A DNA stretch of 64,000 bases from Microbacterium sp. (GCA_017306415.1 JAFKIL010000003.1:434001-498000), one strand, 5' to 3'. Numbered from the stretch's first letter, positions 8,143-17,229 are shown. Notes: a model not told the origin generated them from the sequence alone. Numbers and translations are program-made.

Positions 8143-8517
8143 ATGTCCCACACCCCGTCCGTCACCCCTGAGCCGGGGACGCGTCCGGCGCTCTCGGCGG
8201 CGGACCTGCTGGTGTTCGCGTGCGAGCTCTTCGCCTTCGCGACCTTCGCCTTCTGGGGCTTCGCCGCCTGGCCGTTCCCCTGGAACATCGTGATGGGCAT
8301 CGGCACCCCCGTGGTCGGCATCCTGCTGTGGGCGCTGTTCGTCTCACCCCGCGCCGTCCTGCACGTGCACCCGTATGTGCGCGCCGTCATCGAGCTGCTG
8401 GTCTTCGCGGGCGCGACGATCGCACTGTGGAGCATGGGCCTGACCTGGATCGGGCTGGTGTTCGCCCTCGTCGCCATCGTGAGCGGGGTCGTCGCCGGGC
8501 GGAAGCGCTTCGCGTGA
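8143..8517 (+). CDS. Small four-helix membrane protein, YrdB/DUF2568 type
   Basis: This 124-residue protein has four hydrophobic segments: AADLLVFACELFAFATFAFWGF, the stretch around NIVMGIGTPVVGILLWALF, AVIELLVFAGATIALWS, and the C-terminal LVFALVAIVSGVVAG. The length and pattern, with an acidic residue in helix 1 and PR between helices 2 and 3, match the YrdB-like DUF2568 family, whose function is unknown. A -10 (TAGACT, 8131-8136) overlaps the stop codon of the sigma gene and sits six bases before the ATG, so a leaderless transcript is likely. Its TGA overlaps the GTG of the FAD oxidase. Confidence 0.8.
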   Translation: MSHTPSVTPEPGTRPALSAADLLVFACELFAFATFAFWGFAAWPFPWNIVMGIGTPVVGILLWALFVSPRAVLHVHPYVRAVIELLVFAGATIALWSMGLTWIGLVFALVAIVSGVVAGRKRFA

Positions 8518-9902
8518 GCGACGCTCCGGCCACGGTCGCCGGGGCCGAGGTCGCCGGTCTGCTGAGGGCCGAACTCGGCGACCGCGTGGACACCGGGGTC
8601 GCTGCGCTCGAGGAGGCGCGCGCCGACCAGTCCGGGCATTCCGCGCCGGGGGTCCCGCTCGCGGTCGTGCATGCGCACAGCGTCGCGGATGTCCGGGCGA
8701 CGATGCGGATCGCGACGGCGACACGGACGCCCGTCGTCGTGCGCGGCGCGGGGACGGGTCTCGCCGGCGGGGCGAACACCGGAGCGGGTGAGATCGCGCT
8801 CGATCTGCGCCGCATGGACCGCATCCTCGAGATCCGCCCGGACGATCTGCTCGCGGTCGTCGAGCCGGGGATCATCAACGCCACGCTCAACGCCGCGCTC
8901 GGCGAGCACGGGCTGTGGTGGGCCCCAGATCCTGCCAGCCGTGCGATATCGACCGTCGGCGGGAACATCGCGACCGGCGCGGGAGGGCTCCTCTGCGCCA
9001 AGTACGGTGTCGTGCGCGACGCCGTCCTGGGTCTCGACGTCGTCCTGGCGGACGGTCGCCTCCTGCATCTCGGGCATCGGAGCGTGAAGGGCGTCACGGG
9101 ACTGGACCTGACGGCGCTGTTCATCGGATCCGAGGGGACCCTCGGGGTCGTGGTGGGGGCGACCCTGCGCCTGCGTCGGCTCGTCGCCGGCGAGGTGTGC
9201 ACGATCACCGCGACCTTTGCCGGAGTGCGGGCCGCCGCGGAGGCCTCGGCGGCGGTCACGGCATCCGGCGTGCAGCCCGCGATCATGGAGCTGATGGACC
9301 CGGCGAGCCTCGCCGCGGTCCATGCCCTGCTCGGCATGGAACCGCCCGCGCCCCAGACCGCTCAGCTCACCGTCCAGACCGACGGGCCCGGAGCGGGAGT
9401 CGACGCCGAACAGATCATCGCCCTGCTGGAAGCCGGCGGCGGGACCGTCGCCGTGGCGCAGGACCGGGCCGAGGGTGAGCGGCTCCTCGAGGTCCGGCGG
9501 TCGGTGCATCCCGCACTCGAGCGGCTCGGCACCACGCTCATCGAGGATGTCGCGGTCCCGCGCAGCGCCCTGGCCGCGATGTTCGACGAGGTGGCCCGCG
9601 TGGAGCGCGAGCATGCGGTGTCGATTCCGACGGTCGCGCACGCCGGCGACGGCAATCTGCATCCGAACTTCATCTTCGAGGGCGAGGAGGTGCCGCAGCG
9701 GATCTGGGATGCCGCCGACGACCTCTTCCGCTCCGCGCTGCGACTGGGCGGGACGCTCACCGGGGAGCACGGCATCGGCATCCTCAAGCGCCGCTGGCTC
9801 GTCGACGAGATCGGTGAGGATCAGTGGCGGCTGCAGCGGGAGATCGCGCGCGTGTTCGATCCGCTCGGGATCCTCAACCCCGGAAAGGTCTTCACGCCGT
9901 GA
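8514..9902 (+). CDS. FAD-binding 2-hydroxyacid oxidase/dehydrogenase, GlcD/D-lactate dehydrogenase type
   Basis: This 462-residue flavoprotein oxidises a 2-hydroxy acid such as glycolate or D-lactate. The PCMH-type FAD domain (about 40-220) shows VVVRGAGTGLAGGANT, TVGGNIATGAGGLLC and GSEGTLGVVVGATLRL. The C-terminal cap domain shows HAGDGNLHPNF and GEHGIGILKRR, which hold the substrate and the FAD-proximal histidines. The GTG start is fixed by a GTGA overlap with the upstream membrane protein, and a second GTGA links it to the NUDIX fragment. Substrate specificity cannot be read from the sequence. Confidence 0.9.
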   Translation: MSDAPATVAGAEVAGLLRAELGDRVDTGVAALEEARADQSGHSAPGVPLAVVHAHSVADVRATMRIATATRTPVVVRGAGTGLAGGANTGAGEIALDLRRMDRILEIRPDDLLAVVEPGIINATLNAALGEHGLWWAPDPASRAISTVGGNIATGAGGLLCAKYGVVRDAVLGLDVVLADGRLLHLGHRSVKGVTGLDLTALFIGSEGTLGVVVGATLRLRRLVAGEVCTITATFAGVRAAAEASAAVTASGVQPAIMELMDPASLAAVHALLGMEPPAPQTAQLTVQTDGPGAGVDAEQIIALLEAGGGTVAVAQDRAEGERLLEVRRSVHPALERLGTTLIEDVAVPRSALAAMFDEVARVEREHAVSIPTVAHAGDGNLHPNFIFEGEEVPQRIWDAADDLFRSALRLGGTLTGEHGIGILKRRWLVDEIGEDQWRLQREIARVFDPLGILNPGKVFTP

Positions 9903-10084
9903 GCCCGGCGATCCGGGTCTCCGCCGCCGTCGTCACCGACTCCGCCGGATGGGCGCTGGTCGTCCGCAAGCGCGGCACAGAGATGTTCATGCAGCCCGGC
10001 GGCAAGCCCGAGGCCGGCGGCGGGCACGATCTCGCCCTCGCTCCGCTCAGCCGGGATCTGCTGCTGCCGCTCACCTGGCGATGA
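9899..10084 (+). pseudogene. Truncated NUDIX hydrolase
   Basis: The 61-codon frame starts with a GTGA overlap to the FAD oxidase. Its first 40 residues look like a NUDIX protein: AIRVSAAVVTDSAGWALVVR, then FMQPGGKPEAG, the entry to the NUDIX box. The catalytic helix that should follow (REx2EExGU) is missing. Instead there are 20 unrelated residues (GGHDLALAPLSRDLLLPLTW) and a stop, 13 bases from the convergent kinase gene. An internal deletion or replacement has removed about 70-90 residues, so hydrolase activity is not expected. Confidence 0.75.
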
Positions 10085-10097
10085 CCGGACGGGCGCG

Positions 10098-11060
10098 TCA
10101 CCTCGATGTCGCGCGGTCGCCCGCCCGGCGTGCACCGATGAGCGCCGCTCCCAAGGCGGCGGCGGGCGAGCCGGACGGAAGAAGCACCACCCGCTGCGCG
10201 AGATGCAGCGAGCGCAGGAACGGAGAGGCTCCCGCGCTGGCAGAGAGCTCGGCGGTGACATCCGCCAGAAGCCGGTCGGCGAGCGCGGTGATCCCGCCTC
10301 CGAGCATCACCGCATCCACATCGACCGTGAGCACGAGCACGCGGACCGCGGCGGCGACACCGGCGGCGAGCTCGGAGCGCAGTCGGCGGGCGAGCGGATC
10401 GCCGGCGTCGGCGGCGTCGAAGATGTCGCGGATCGGCAGCGCGCCGGGCCGGCCCCAGCGCTCGGCGATGGCGGCGCCGCCCGCGAGGGCCTCGATGCAG
10501 CCGCGCTGGCCGCAGCGGCACCGCGGCCCCTGCGGATCGACGGAGATGTGGCCGACCTCTCCCGCGGCGCCGCGCCCTCCGCGCCACAGCTCGCCGTCCA
10601 CGACGACCCCGGCGGCGATGCCCGTTCCGAGGTTCAGGTAGGCCATGGCGTCGCCGGGGATCAGCGGCGACGCGACGTCACGCGACACCCCGGACGCGTC
10701 CGCGTGCAGGGCGAAGGCGCCGAGCGCCGCCGCCTTGACGTCGTTCTCCACCCCGACGGGGACCCCGAGCACGGGCTCCAGCACGGCCGCGAGGTCGAGT
10801 TCGGCGACCCCGAGGTTGACGGCGTGCAGCACGCGCGTGGTGCCGGGCTCGACCTGGCCCGGCATCCCGACGCCCACCGAGCGCATCGCGGCGATGTCGG
10901 CGCCCTCGCGCGCCAGGGCGGCGACGGCGTCCGTCACGACCTGCGCGACGGCCTCCGGCCCCCAGCCCGTCGCGAGACGCACGCGTGCGACGATGGCGCC
11001 GGCGTCGTCGACGGCCACCGCGTCGGTCTTGGTGCCGCCGACGTCGAGTCCCACTCTCAT
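10098..11060 (-). CDS. ROK-family sugar kinase
   Basis: This 320-residue kinase opens with the phosphate-binding MRVGLDVGGTKTDAVAVD and carries VGVENDVKAAALG, LNLGTGIAAGVVVDG and the ROK zinc motif CRCGQRGCIEALAGG near residues 185-200. Such enzymes phosphorylate imported hexoses or N-acetylhexosamines with ATP in the cytoplasm. It is the last gene of the minus-strand operon that starts with the ROK repressor and continues with the sugar importer. With the hexosaminidase sharing the operator, N-acetylglucosamine is a reasonable guess, but glucose or another sugar is possible. Confidence 0.88.
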   Translation of the reverse strand: MRVGLDVGGTKTDAVAVDDAGAIVARVRLATGWGPEAVAQVVTDAVAALAREGADIAAMRSVGVGMPGQVEPGTTRVLHAVNLGVAELDLAAVLEPVLGVPVGVENDVKAAALGAFALHADASGVSRDVASPLIPGDAMAYLNLGTGIAAGVVVDGELWRGGRGAAGEVGHISVDPQGPRCRCGQRGCIEALAGGAAIAERWGRPGALPIRDIFDAADAGDPLARRLRSELAAGVAAAVRVLVLTVDVDAVMLGGGITALADRLLADVTAELSASAGASPFLRSLHLAQRVVLLPSGSPAAALGAALIGARRAGDRATSR

Positions 11061-11103
11061 GAGCCGTCCTCCCGGCAGAGGGCGGCGATTCCGTGCCCGC
11101 GCA

Positions 11104-12003
11104 TCAGCCCTTGACCGCCCCCGCGGACATGCCGGCGACGAGGTGACGCTGGATGATCAGGAAGAAGACGACGACGGGGAGAGCGAACAGCACCGACGCC
11201 GCCATCTGTCCGCCGTAGTCCGTACCCGTGACCGGTGACGAGAAGGAGACGAGCCAGATCGGGAGTGTGTACATCGCCTGGTCCTTCATGAAGGTGTAGG
11301 CCAGAATGTACTCGTTCCAGGCGGTGATGAACCCGAAGATGCTCGTCGAGATGAGCCCGGGCACCACGAGCGGGAACAGGATGCTGCGCAGGATCCGCCA
11401 CGTCCCGGCGCCGTCGACCATCGCCGCCTCCTCGACCTCGACCGGGATCGTCACGAAGAAGCCGCGGAGCGTCCAGATCGAGAAGGGCAGCACCGCTGCC
11501 ACGTAGGCGAGGATCAGCCCGACGTACGAGTTGAGCAGCCCCAGGTTGTTGAAGATCAGGAACTGCGGGATCAGGAGCGCCGTCCCGGGGAGCATCTGCA
11601 CCGCCAGGATGACGACCATGATCGTCCGGCGTCCCCGGAACCGGAAACGGCTGAGCGCGGCCGCCGCGAACAGCGACAGGGCGAGCGCGAACACCACCGC
11701 CCCCGCGACCACGATGACGCTGTTGAGCAGGTTCTGCAGGAAGCTCGTCTGGGTGACGGCGACGACGAAGTTCTGGAACGTCGGGTGCACGGGCAGGAAC
11801 TGCGGCGTCGGGGTCATCACCTCGGGCCGGGGCTTGAACGCCGTGTTCACCATCCAGTAGACGGGGAAGATCCACACGATGCTGAAGACGACGGCGATGA
11901 CGTTCGCCCACACGTGGCGCGTGCGGCGACGCCGCCGCCGGGGGGCGGGGTCGGGCGCGACGGGAGCCGCGAGGCCGGAGGGCGCGGTGGCGGTGACGCT
12001 CAC
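11104..12003 (-). CDS. Carbohydrate ABC transporter permease (second subunit, MalG type)
   Basis: This 299-residue inner-membrane permease has a basic N-terminus followed by six helices. It carries the cytoplasmic EAA loop EEAAMVDGAGTWRILRS, which docks on the ATPase. The GTG start at 12003 overlaps the stop of the upstream permease (GTGA), so the pair is translationally coupled. No ATP-binding gene is in this operon, as is usual for actinobacterial CUT1 importers that share a distant MsiK-type ATPase. The sugar is unknown; context suggests an amino-sugar oligomer. Confidence 0.93.
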   Translation of the reverse strand: MSVTATAPSGLAAPVAPDPAPRRRRRRTRHVWANVIAVVFSIVWIFPVYWMVNTAFKPRPEVMTPTPQFLPVHPTFQNFVVAVTQTSFLQNLLNSVIVVAGAVVFALALSLFAAAALSRFRFRGRRTIMVVILAVQMLPGTALLIPQFLIFNNLGLLNSYVGLILAYVAAVLPFSIWTLRGFFVTIPVEVEEAAMVDGAGTWRILRSILFPLVVPGLISTSIFGFITAWNEYILAYTFMKDQAMYTLPIWLVSFSSPVTGTDYGGQMAASVLFALPVVVFFLIIQRHLVAGMSAGAVKG

Positions 12004-12983
12004 AGGTCCTCCCCCGATCGCAGGAGGCTGCGGATGTAGAAGCCGCTGAGGATGAGAAGCATGATGGTGGTGACGACCGAGATCGCGGCCCCGAAGCCGA
12101 TCTTGAAGGTGTTGAACGCGGTCAGGTAGGTCCAGATGCCGAGGGTGGCGGTGGAGTTGTCGGGCCCGCCCTGGGTGACGAGCCAGATCTGGTTGAAGAC
12201 GTTGAAATCCCAGATGATGGACAGCACCATGATGAGCAGGAGCGTCGGCTTGAGGTAGTCGAGCACGACGGAGAAGTAGATGCGCCACTCGCCGGCGCCG
12301 TCGATCCGCGCCGCCTCGATGAGGGACGTGTCGATCTGCGTCTGCGCCGCGTAGGTCGTGAGGGCGATGAACGGGACGGCCTGCCACACCACGAGCATCC
12401 AGATGTTGAACAGCGCCAGGACCGTGTTGTTCGACCAGGAGAGGTTCGTCAGATCGCCGAAGACGTGCAGCTGGGTCAGCATCCAGTTGACGACGCCGTA
12501 GCCGGGCTGGAAGAGCCAGTTCCACACCTGGGTGGATGCCACGTTGGGCATGCCCCACGCGAAGATCAGCACGATCGTGACGATGTAGCGCATCACGGTC
12601 CCGAGGCGCGTGAGGAGCTCCGCCACGCCGACGCCGATGACCATGCTGCCGGCCACGAGCGCGACCGTGAAGCCGATCGTGAGCACCGTCGACGACCAGA
12701 ACTGCGGGCTCGTGAAGGTGTCGACGTACTGCTGGATCCCGACGCCGTTGACCTCGCCCGTGAACAGCGTCCGCTGGTTGAAGTCAGTGAACGACGTGTA
12801 GACGAGGAAGAGGATCGGCGCCACGATCAGCGCGACGATCACGATTCCCGCGGGCGAGAGGAGCCACAGCGGCGCGAAGCGCGACTGTCGGCTGAAACGG
12901 CGAGGGGGCTGTGGCCGCCGCCCCTTTCCGGAGGCGGCGGCCACACCCTCGCCTGCGACAAGCGTCGCAGTCGAGGTGCTCAT
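12000..12983 (-). CDS. Carbohydrate ABC transporter permease (first subunit, MalF type)
   Basis: This 327-residue permease begins with about 40 soluble basic residues, then the helix PLWLLSPAGIVIVALIVAPI and five further helices. The EAA loop EAARIDGAGEWRIYF lies near residues 225-240. It forms the heterodimeric channel with the downstream permease and receives sugar from the lipoprotein encoded 29 bases upstream. No truncation seen. Confidence 0.93.
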   Translation of the reverse strand: MSTSTATLVAGEGVAAASGKGRRPQPPRRFSRQSRFAPLWLLSPAGIVIVALIVAPILFLVYTSFTDFNQRTLFTGEVNGVGIQQYVDTFTSPQFWSSTVLTIGFTVALVAGSMVIGVGVAELLTRLGTVMRYIVTIVLIFAWGMPNVASTQVWNWLFQPGYGVVNWMLTQLHVFGDLTNLSWSNNTVLALFNIWMLVVWQAVPFIALTTYAAQTQIDTSLIEAARIDGAGEWRIYFSVVLDYLKPTLLLIMVLSIIWDFNVFNQIWLVTQGGPDNSTATLGIWTYLTAFNTFKIGFGAAISVVTTIMLLILSGFYIRSLLRSGEDL

Positions 12984-13012
12984 GGCGATGGTGTTCCGTC
13001 AGTCGTGGTCGG

Positions 13013-14341
13013 TCACTGGTTCAGCGTGGAGTCGACGGTCGAGTCCCACGCCTTGGCGGCATCCGCCGGCGACTTGCTGCCGGACGCGATCGACTGGAAG
13101 AACTGCTTCATCCCCGGGTCCTCCAGCGACGCCCAGTTTCCCGAGGCGGGCGTGGCCTTCGAGTTCTGCGCCGACGTGAAGAACGCCTTCTGCAGGTCCG
13201 AGAGGGTTCCCCCGTCGACGGCCGACTTGGAGCCCTCGACGCTGTTCGGGATCCAGCCGTCCTTGCCGAACACGTAGGTGTTCTGGATGTCGGGGCTGGC
13301 GGCGATCTTGACCCACACGCGGGCCAGGTCCTGGTTCTTGCTCTTCGCCGCGATGCCCCAGTCCGATCCGCCGAGGTTGACCGGCTGGTTCTTTCCGGAG
13401 ACGCCCGGCATCGGGAACGAGCCGAGGACGTCGTTCGTCAGCTTCGGGTTGGCCTTCTGGATCGAGCCGATCTCCCACCCGTTGGCGATGATCGCGCCGG
13501 CCTTGCCGTCGGCGAACACCTGGTCCTGGTCGGGCTTGTCGGTGTTGAGCGTCTGACTGGCCTTCGACGAGTACGCGTTCTGGAACGCCTTCCACTCGGT
13601 GAGACCCTGCTGCGCCGCGTCGGAGGAGAAGCCGGCCTTCCACTTCCCGCCGTCCTGGGTCGCGATGTCGCCACCGGCATCCCAGATCCACTGCATGCCG
13701 GCGTACCAGTACTGACCGGGCAGGTAGAAGGCCGAGAAGTCGGCCGACGAGTTCTTCGCCTTGAGCTTGTCGAGGTCGGCCTTCAGCTCGTTATACGTGG
13801 TGGGTGCCGCGGTGATGCCGGCGGCGGCCCAGACCTGCTTGTTGTACACGACGGCGCGCGCGCCGGCGAACGACGGCACGGCGTAGAGCTTGTTGTCGAT
13901 CGTGGCCGGGTCGGCGAGGCCGCCGAGCCAGGTCTGGCCCTGGGCGAACGCGTCCTTGTACGCCGTCAGGTCGGCGAGGCCGCCGCTGGAGGCGAAGGTG
14001 GCGACCTGGGTGTTGCCGATGTCGAGGACGTCCGGCGGGGTGCTGGTGGCGAGGGCGGTCGTGATCTTGGTCGCGATGTCCGTCCACTGCTGCGTCTGGA
14101 CCTTGACCTCGGCACCGGTCTGCTTCTTGAACTCGTCGTTGATCGCCTTGAGCGTCCCGTCCGACAGGTCGCCGGTCATGGCCCACACGGTGAGGGTACG
14201 GCCCTTGCCGTCGACCTTCCCGATCGTGCCGGGGGCTCCCGAGCTGGAGCCACCGCCGGTTCCGCTGCTCGAGCACGCGCTCAGCGCGAGGGCGGCGGCG
14301 ATGCCGACCGCGCCGACGGCGACCATGCGTGATGTGCGCAT
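13013..14341 (-). CDS. Sugar-binding lipoprotein of an ABC importer
   Basis: This 442-residue extracellular solute-binding protein (family 1) has a signal peptide MRTSRMVAVGAVGIAAALAL followed by the lipobox LSAC, so it is lipidated at the cysteine near residue 23 and anchored outside the membrane. The mature domain starts after a Ser/Gly linker with TLTVWAMTGD and continues with the TP-PDVLDIGNTQ pattern typical of CUT1 binding proteins. A strong ribosome site (AAGGAGAGACA) precedes the ATG. The 73-bp gap to the ROK gene holds a run of eight G (14393-14400). Confidence 0.95.
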   Translation of the reverse strand: MRTSRMVAVGAVGIAAALALSACSSSGTGGGSSSGAPGTIGKVDGKGRTLTVWAMTGDLSDGTLKAINDEFKKQTGAEVKVQTQQWTDIATKITTALATSTPPDVLDIGNTQVATFASSGGLADLTAYKDAFAQGQTWLGGLADPATIDNKLYAVPSFAGARAVVYNKQVWAAAGITAAPTTYNELKADLDKLKAKNSSADFSAFYLPGQYWYAGMQWIWDAGGDIATQDGGKWKAGFSSDAAQQGLTEWKAFQNAYSSKASQTLNTDKPDQDQVFADGKAGAIIANGWEIGSIQKANPKLTNDVLGSFPMPGVSGKNQPVNLGGSDWGIAAKSKNQDLARVWVKIAASPDIQNTYVFGKDGWIPNSVEGSKSAVDGGTLSDLQKAFFTSAQNSKATPASGNWASLEDPGMKQFFQSIASGSKSPADAAKAWDSTVDSTLNQ

Positions 14342-14414
14342 TGTCTCTCCTTGTTCTTCTCTGGGTGTTCTGATGAGTCGGGTGACCCATCCGGGGGGGG
14401 AATGGTGGAGTGCC

Positions 14415-15617
14415 CTAGGACACCCCGAGTTGGCCCGACAGGACCATGACGGCCGCGCCGCGCAGGACGATGTCCTGGCCTTGCTCCGTCATGCGCACCC
14501 TGATGCCGTCGTGTACCTCGGCGAGCGTCCGGATGCGGAGTGTCTCGGCGGTCGCGGTGGCGAGTGGTCCGTCGAGAAGTTCAGGGGGGCCGGAGAGGAT
14601 GACCTCCGACAGGTCGAGCGCACCGACCACGGGCGCCAGCGCGATGCCGAGCCGCTCGCCCGCATCGCGGAGGATGCTGCGCCGGGCGTCGCCGTCGGCC
14701 GTCGCGTCCAGGCGTGCGGTGAGCGAGGGGACCGAGATCCAGGCCTCGAGGCATCCCACCTTGCCGCAGGAGCACACCGGACCGCCGTCGGTGGCCACGG
14801 TCACGTGGCCGATCTCGCCCGCGGCGAAGCGGCTGCCGACCATGGGCTGGCCGCCGGAGAGGAGTCCGGACCCGACACCGCGTCCGACCTTGACCAACAG
14901 GACGTCGTCGCCCGCGCCGCCGAAGGTGTACTCCGCGAGCACGGCCGCGTTGGCGTCGTTGGCGACCACCACCGGGAGCCCGAGGGCATCGCCCAGGACG
15001 CCGCGCAGATCGAACCCGGTCCAGCCGAGGTTGGGCGCCGTCAGGACGACACCGCGGTCGTCGACGATGCCGGGGGTCCCGACACCGACGCCGAGCACGG
15101 GGGCGTGCGAGTCGGCGACCAGCTCGCGTGCGAAGGCGACCACGGCCGCGACGACGTCGCCGTCCCTCCCGGGGTGCGCGATCTCGCGTCGCACGACGAT
15201 GTCGCCGTCGAGGGTGAGGACCCCGCCGACGAACGAGTCCGTGCCCGAGAGATCGAGTCCCACGATGCGATGCCCGTCGCGGTCGAGATCCACGAGGATC
15301 GCCGGCTTCCCGGGGCGCGTGGTCTCCCGCACCCCCTTCTCGGCGACGAAGCCGTCGGAGATGAGCCCCGCGACGAGGTCGGAGATCGTGACCCTGGTCA
15401 GCCCGGTCTCGCGCGACAGGTCGGCGCGGCTCATCGCGCCCTGGTGGAAGAGCGTCTGCAGGACGAGCGCGCGGTTGTGTCCGCGGGCGTGCTCGGGCAG
15501 GACCTTGGCGCCCTGGCGGAGCGCCCTGCTCGGTCCGAACGCGTGCGTACCGGGACCCCCGGTGGGGTGCGACGGCTCGAGGGAGGAAGAGCGTCGCTGC
15601 ACTTCCGATGCAGACAT
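14415..15617 (-). CDS. ROK-family transcriptional repressor (NagC/XylR type)
   Basis: This 400-residue protein has an N-terminal winged helix-turn-helix (about 45-100: RALVLQTLFHQGAMSRADLS, then TRVTISDLVAGLISDGFV) and a C-terminal ROK sugar-binding domain with VVANDANAAVLAEY, VKVGRGVGSGLLSGG and the zinc motif CSCGKVGCLEAW. It should sense a sugar or sugar phosphate. A 25-bp near-palindrome (15619-15643) lies directly before its start codon, indicating autorepression of the whole operon down to the kinase at 10098. A related site precedes the hexosaminidase at 4479. Confidence 0.93.
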   Translation of the reverse strand: MSASEVQRRSSSLEPSHPTGGPGTHAFGPSRALRQGAKVLPEHARGHNRALVLQTLFHQGAMSRADLSRETGLTRVTISDLVAGLISDGFVAEKGVRETTRPGKPAILVDLDRDGHRIVGLDLSGTDSFVGGVLTLDGDIVVRREIAHPGRDGDVVAAVVAFARELVADSHAPVLGVGVGTPGIVDDRGVVLTAPNLGWTGFDLRGVLGDALGLPVVVANDANAAVLAEYTFGGAGDDVLLVKVGRGVGSGLLSGGQPMVGSRFAAGEIGHVTVATDGGPVCSCGKVGCLEAWISVPSLTARLDATADGDARRSILRDAGERLGIALAPVVGALDLSEVILSGPPELLDGPLATATAETLRIRTLAEVHDGIRVRMTEQGQDIVLRGAAVMVLSGQLGVS

Positions 15618-15618
15618 G

Positions 15619-15643
15619 TTTGTTAGTAGACCTTACGAACAAA
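15619..15643 (-). promoter_or_regulatory. ROK operator and promoter of the sugar import operon
   Basis: The arms TTTGTTAGTA and TACGAACAAA (written on the plus strand) form an inverted repeat with one mismatch around a 5-base centre. Read on the minus strand it contains TAAGGT, a possible -10 twelve bases before the ATG, so a very short leader is expected. AT-rich palindromes of this kind are standard for NagC/ROK repressors. Confidence 0.75.
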
Positions 15644-15792
15644 CATCCCGCAAGCCCCGAAACGCAATTCGAACAGGTCCTTTACAAAAGCGTTACACGC
15701 GCCGGCAGCGCCGAATGTGATGCGAACGTTGCCCATAGCACGTATCCCGCTCGGTTACCATTAGGGGCACGATCACCGTCGGGGGGTATGAC

Positions 15793-17229
15793 GTGACCGA
15801 TTCGGGGACCACACCGGGCGCTCAGGATGCGCCGACCTCTGCGCCAGAAGGGCCAGAGGTCACTTACGCGTGGGCTCCGACCGCGCCCGCACCGCGCAAG
15901 CGACGCCTCGCACTCTGGATCGGGACGCCGCTCGCGGTCGCGATCGTCGGCGTCGTGGCCGCATCGCTCGTGCTCATCGCGCCCGGCACGGCCGTCGCCG
16001 GCGTTCCCGTCGGCGGCATGACCGCGGGGGCCGCAGCCGAGGCGATCCAGTCGCGGCTCGCCCACACGACCGTGGAGCTGTCCGCCGCGGGAGTGGACGC
16101 GACGCTCACCGGCGCCGACCTGGGCGCCTCCGTCGACGCGCGCTCACTCGCGGAGGCCGCATACGCCGACCACCCCATGTGGAAGGTGGGCGGCTGGTTC
16201 TCCGAATCGCGCCCGGCCTCCATCACCCTCAACCCCGAGACGGCGAACGCGGCGCTGCGCAAGGTCCTGCCCGATCTCTACACCGACCCGACGAATGCCC
16301 GCGTGACCTATCAGGCGTCGTCCTCGACCTACGTCGTGACACCCGCCGTCGAAGGCAAGGGCGTCGACCTCGCCGCTCTGGCCACGGCGATCGAGACGTC
16401 GTTCGCCAAGGGCGAGAGCACGGTCAGCCTCACCCCGACGACGGCGCCCGTCCAAGCCGCCACGACCACCGCCTACGCGCAGACCACGGCGACATCGCTC
16501 AACAAGCTCCTCGGCACGGTCGGCTTCTACGTCGGGAGCGAGCGCACCGTCCCCGTCGCCCCGGCTGTCGCGGCATCCTGGCTGACGCTGTCGACGCACC
16601 CGGACGGCGCGATCTCGATCGACGCCGACACGGCCGTCATCCAGAAGACGGTCGACACGCTCGCGAAGGCCGTGAACCGGGCTCCGGTCAACGGCACCGT
16701 CGTCACCGATACGGCGGGCAAGGTGCTCAGCACCGAGACGACGGCGCTCGACGGCCGCACGCTCGGCGACACGTCCGGGATCGCCTCCGCCTTCGCCGCC
16801 CAGCTGGCGAAGGGCAACGGCGTGTACGCGCTGCCGGTCACGATCGCGAAGGCGACGACCACCAAGGTGTCGCGCAACATCGTCGTCGACCTCAGCACCC
16901 AGACGGCGACCCTGTTCCAGGACGGCAAGGTGTTCCGCACCTACCTGATCTCCTCGGGGCTGCCCGGCCACGACACGATCACCGGGAACTTCAAGATCTT
17001 CGCGAAGGTCTACATCCAGGACATGGGCTGCTTCCCGGGTGCGCCGTACTGCACGAAGAACGTGCCCTGGGTCTCGTACTTCAACGGCGACCAGGCTCTC
17101 CACGGCGCCTACTGGCACCACAACTTCGGTCACCGGATGAGCCACGGCTGCGTGAACATGCCATTGGACGTCGCGAAGTTCGTCTACTACTGGGCGCCCA
17201 TCGGCACCGAGGTCCGCGTCCAGTACTGA
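15793..17229 (+). CDS. L,D-transpeptidase with peptidoglycan-binding domain
   Basis: This 478-residue single-pass membrane protein has a cytoplasmic Pro-rich N-terminus (1-35), a transmembrane helix (about 38-62), a PG_binding_4-type region (about 75-330) and a C-terminal YkuD domain. The YkuD domain has HGAYWHHNFG and the catalytic SHGCVNMP, with the nucleophile at C453. It makes 3-3 cross-links in peptidoglycan outside the membrane. The GTG start at 15793 has a G-rich ribosome site (GGGGGGTATGAC). Its 5' region (15644-15792) separates it from the divergent ROK operon. Confidence 0.93.
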   Translation: MTDSGTTPGAQDAPTSAPEGPEVTYAWAPTAPAPRKRRLALWIGTPLAVAIVGVVAASLVLIAPGTAVAGVPVGGMTAGAAAEAIQSRLAHTTVELSAAGVDATLTGADLGASVDARSLAEAAYADHPMWKVGGWFSESRPASITLNPETANAALRKVLPDLYTDPTNARVTYQASSSTYVVTPAVEGKGVDLAALATAIETSFAKGESTVSLTPTTAPVQAATTTAYAQTTATSLNKLLGTVGFYVGSERTVPVAPAVAASWLTLSTHPDGAISIDADTAVIQKTVDTLAKAVNRAPVNGTVVTDTAGKVLSTETTALDGRTLGDTSGIASAFAAQLAKGNGVYALPVTIAKATTTKVSRNIVVDLSTQTATLFQDGKVFRTYLISSGLPGHDTITGNFKIFAKVYIQDMGCFPGAPYCTKNVPWVSYFNGDQALHGAYWHHNFGHRMSHGCVNMPLDVAKFVYYWAPIGTEVRVQY

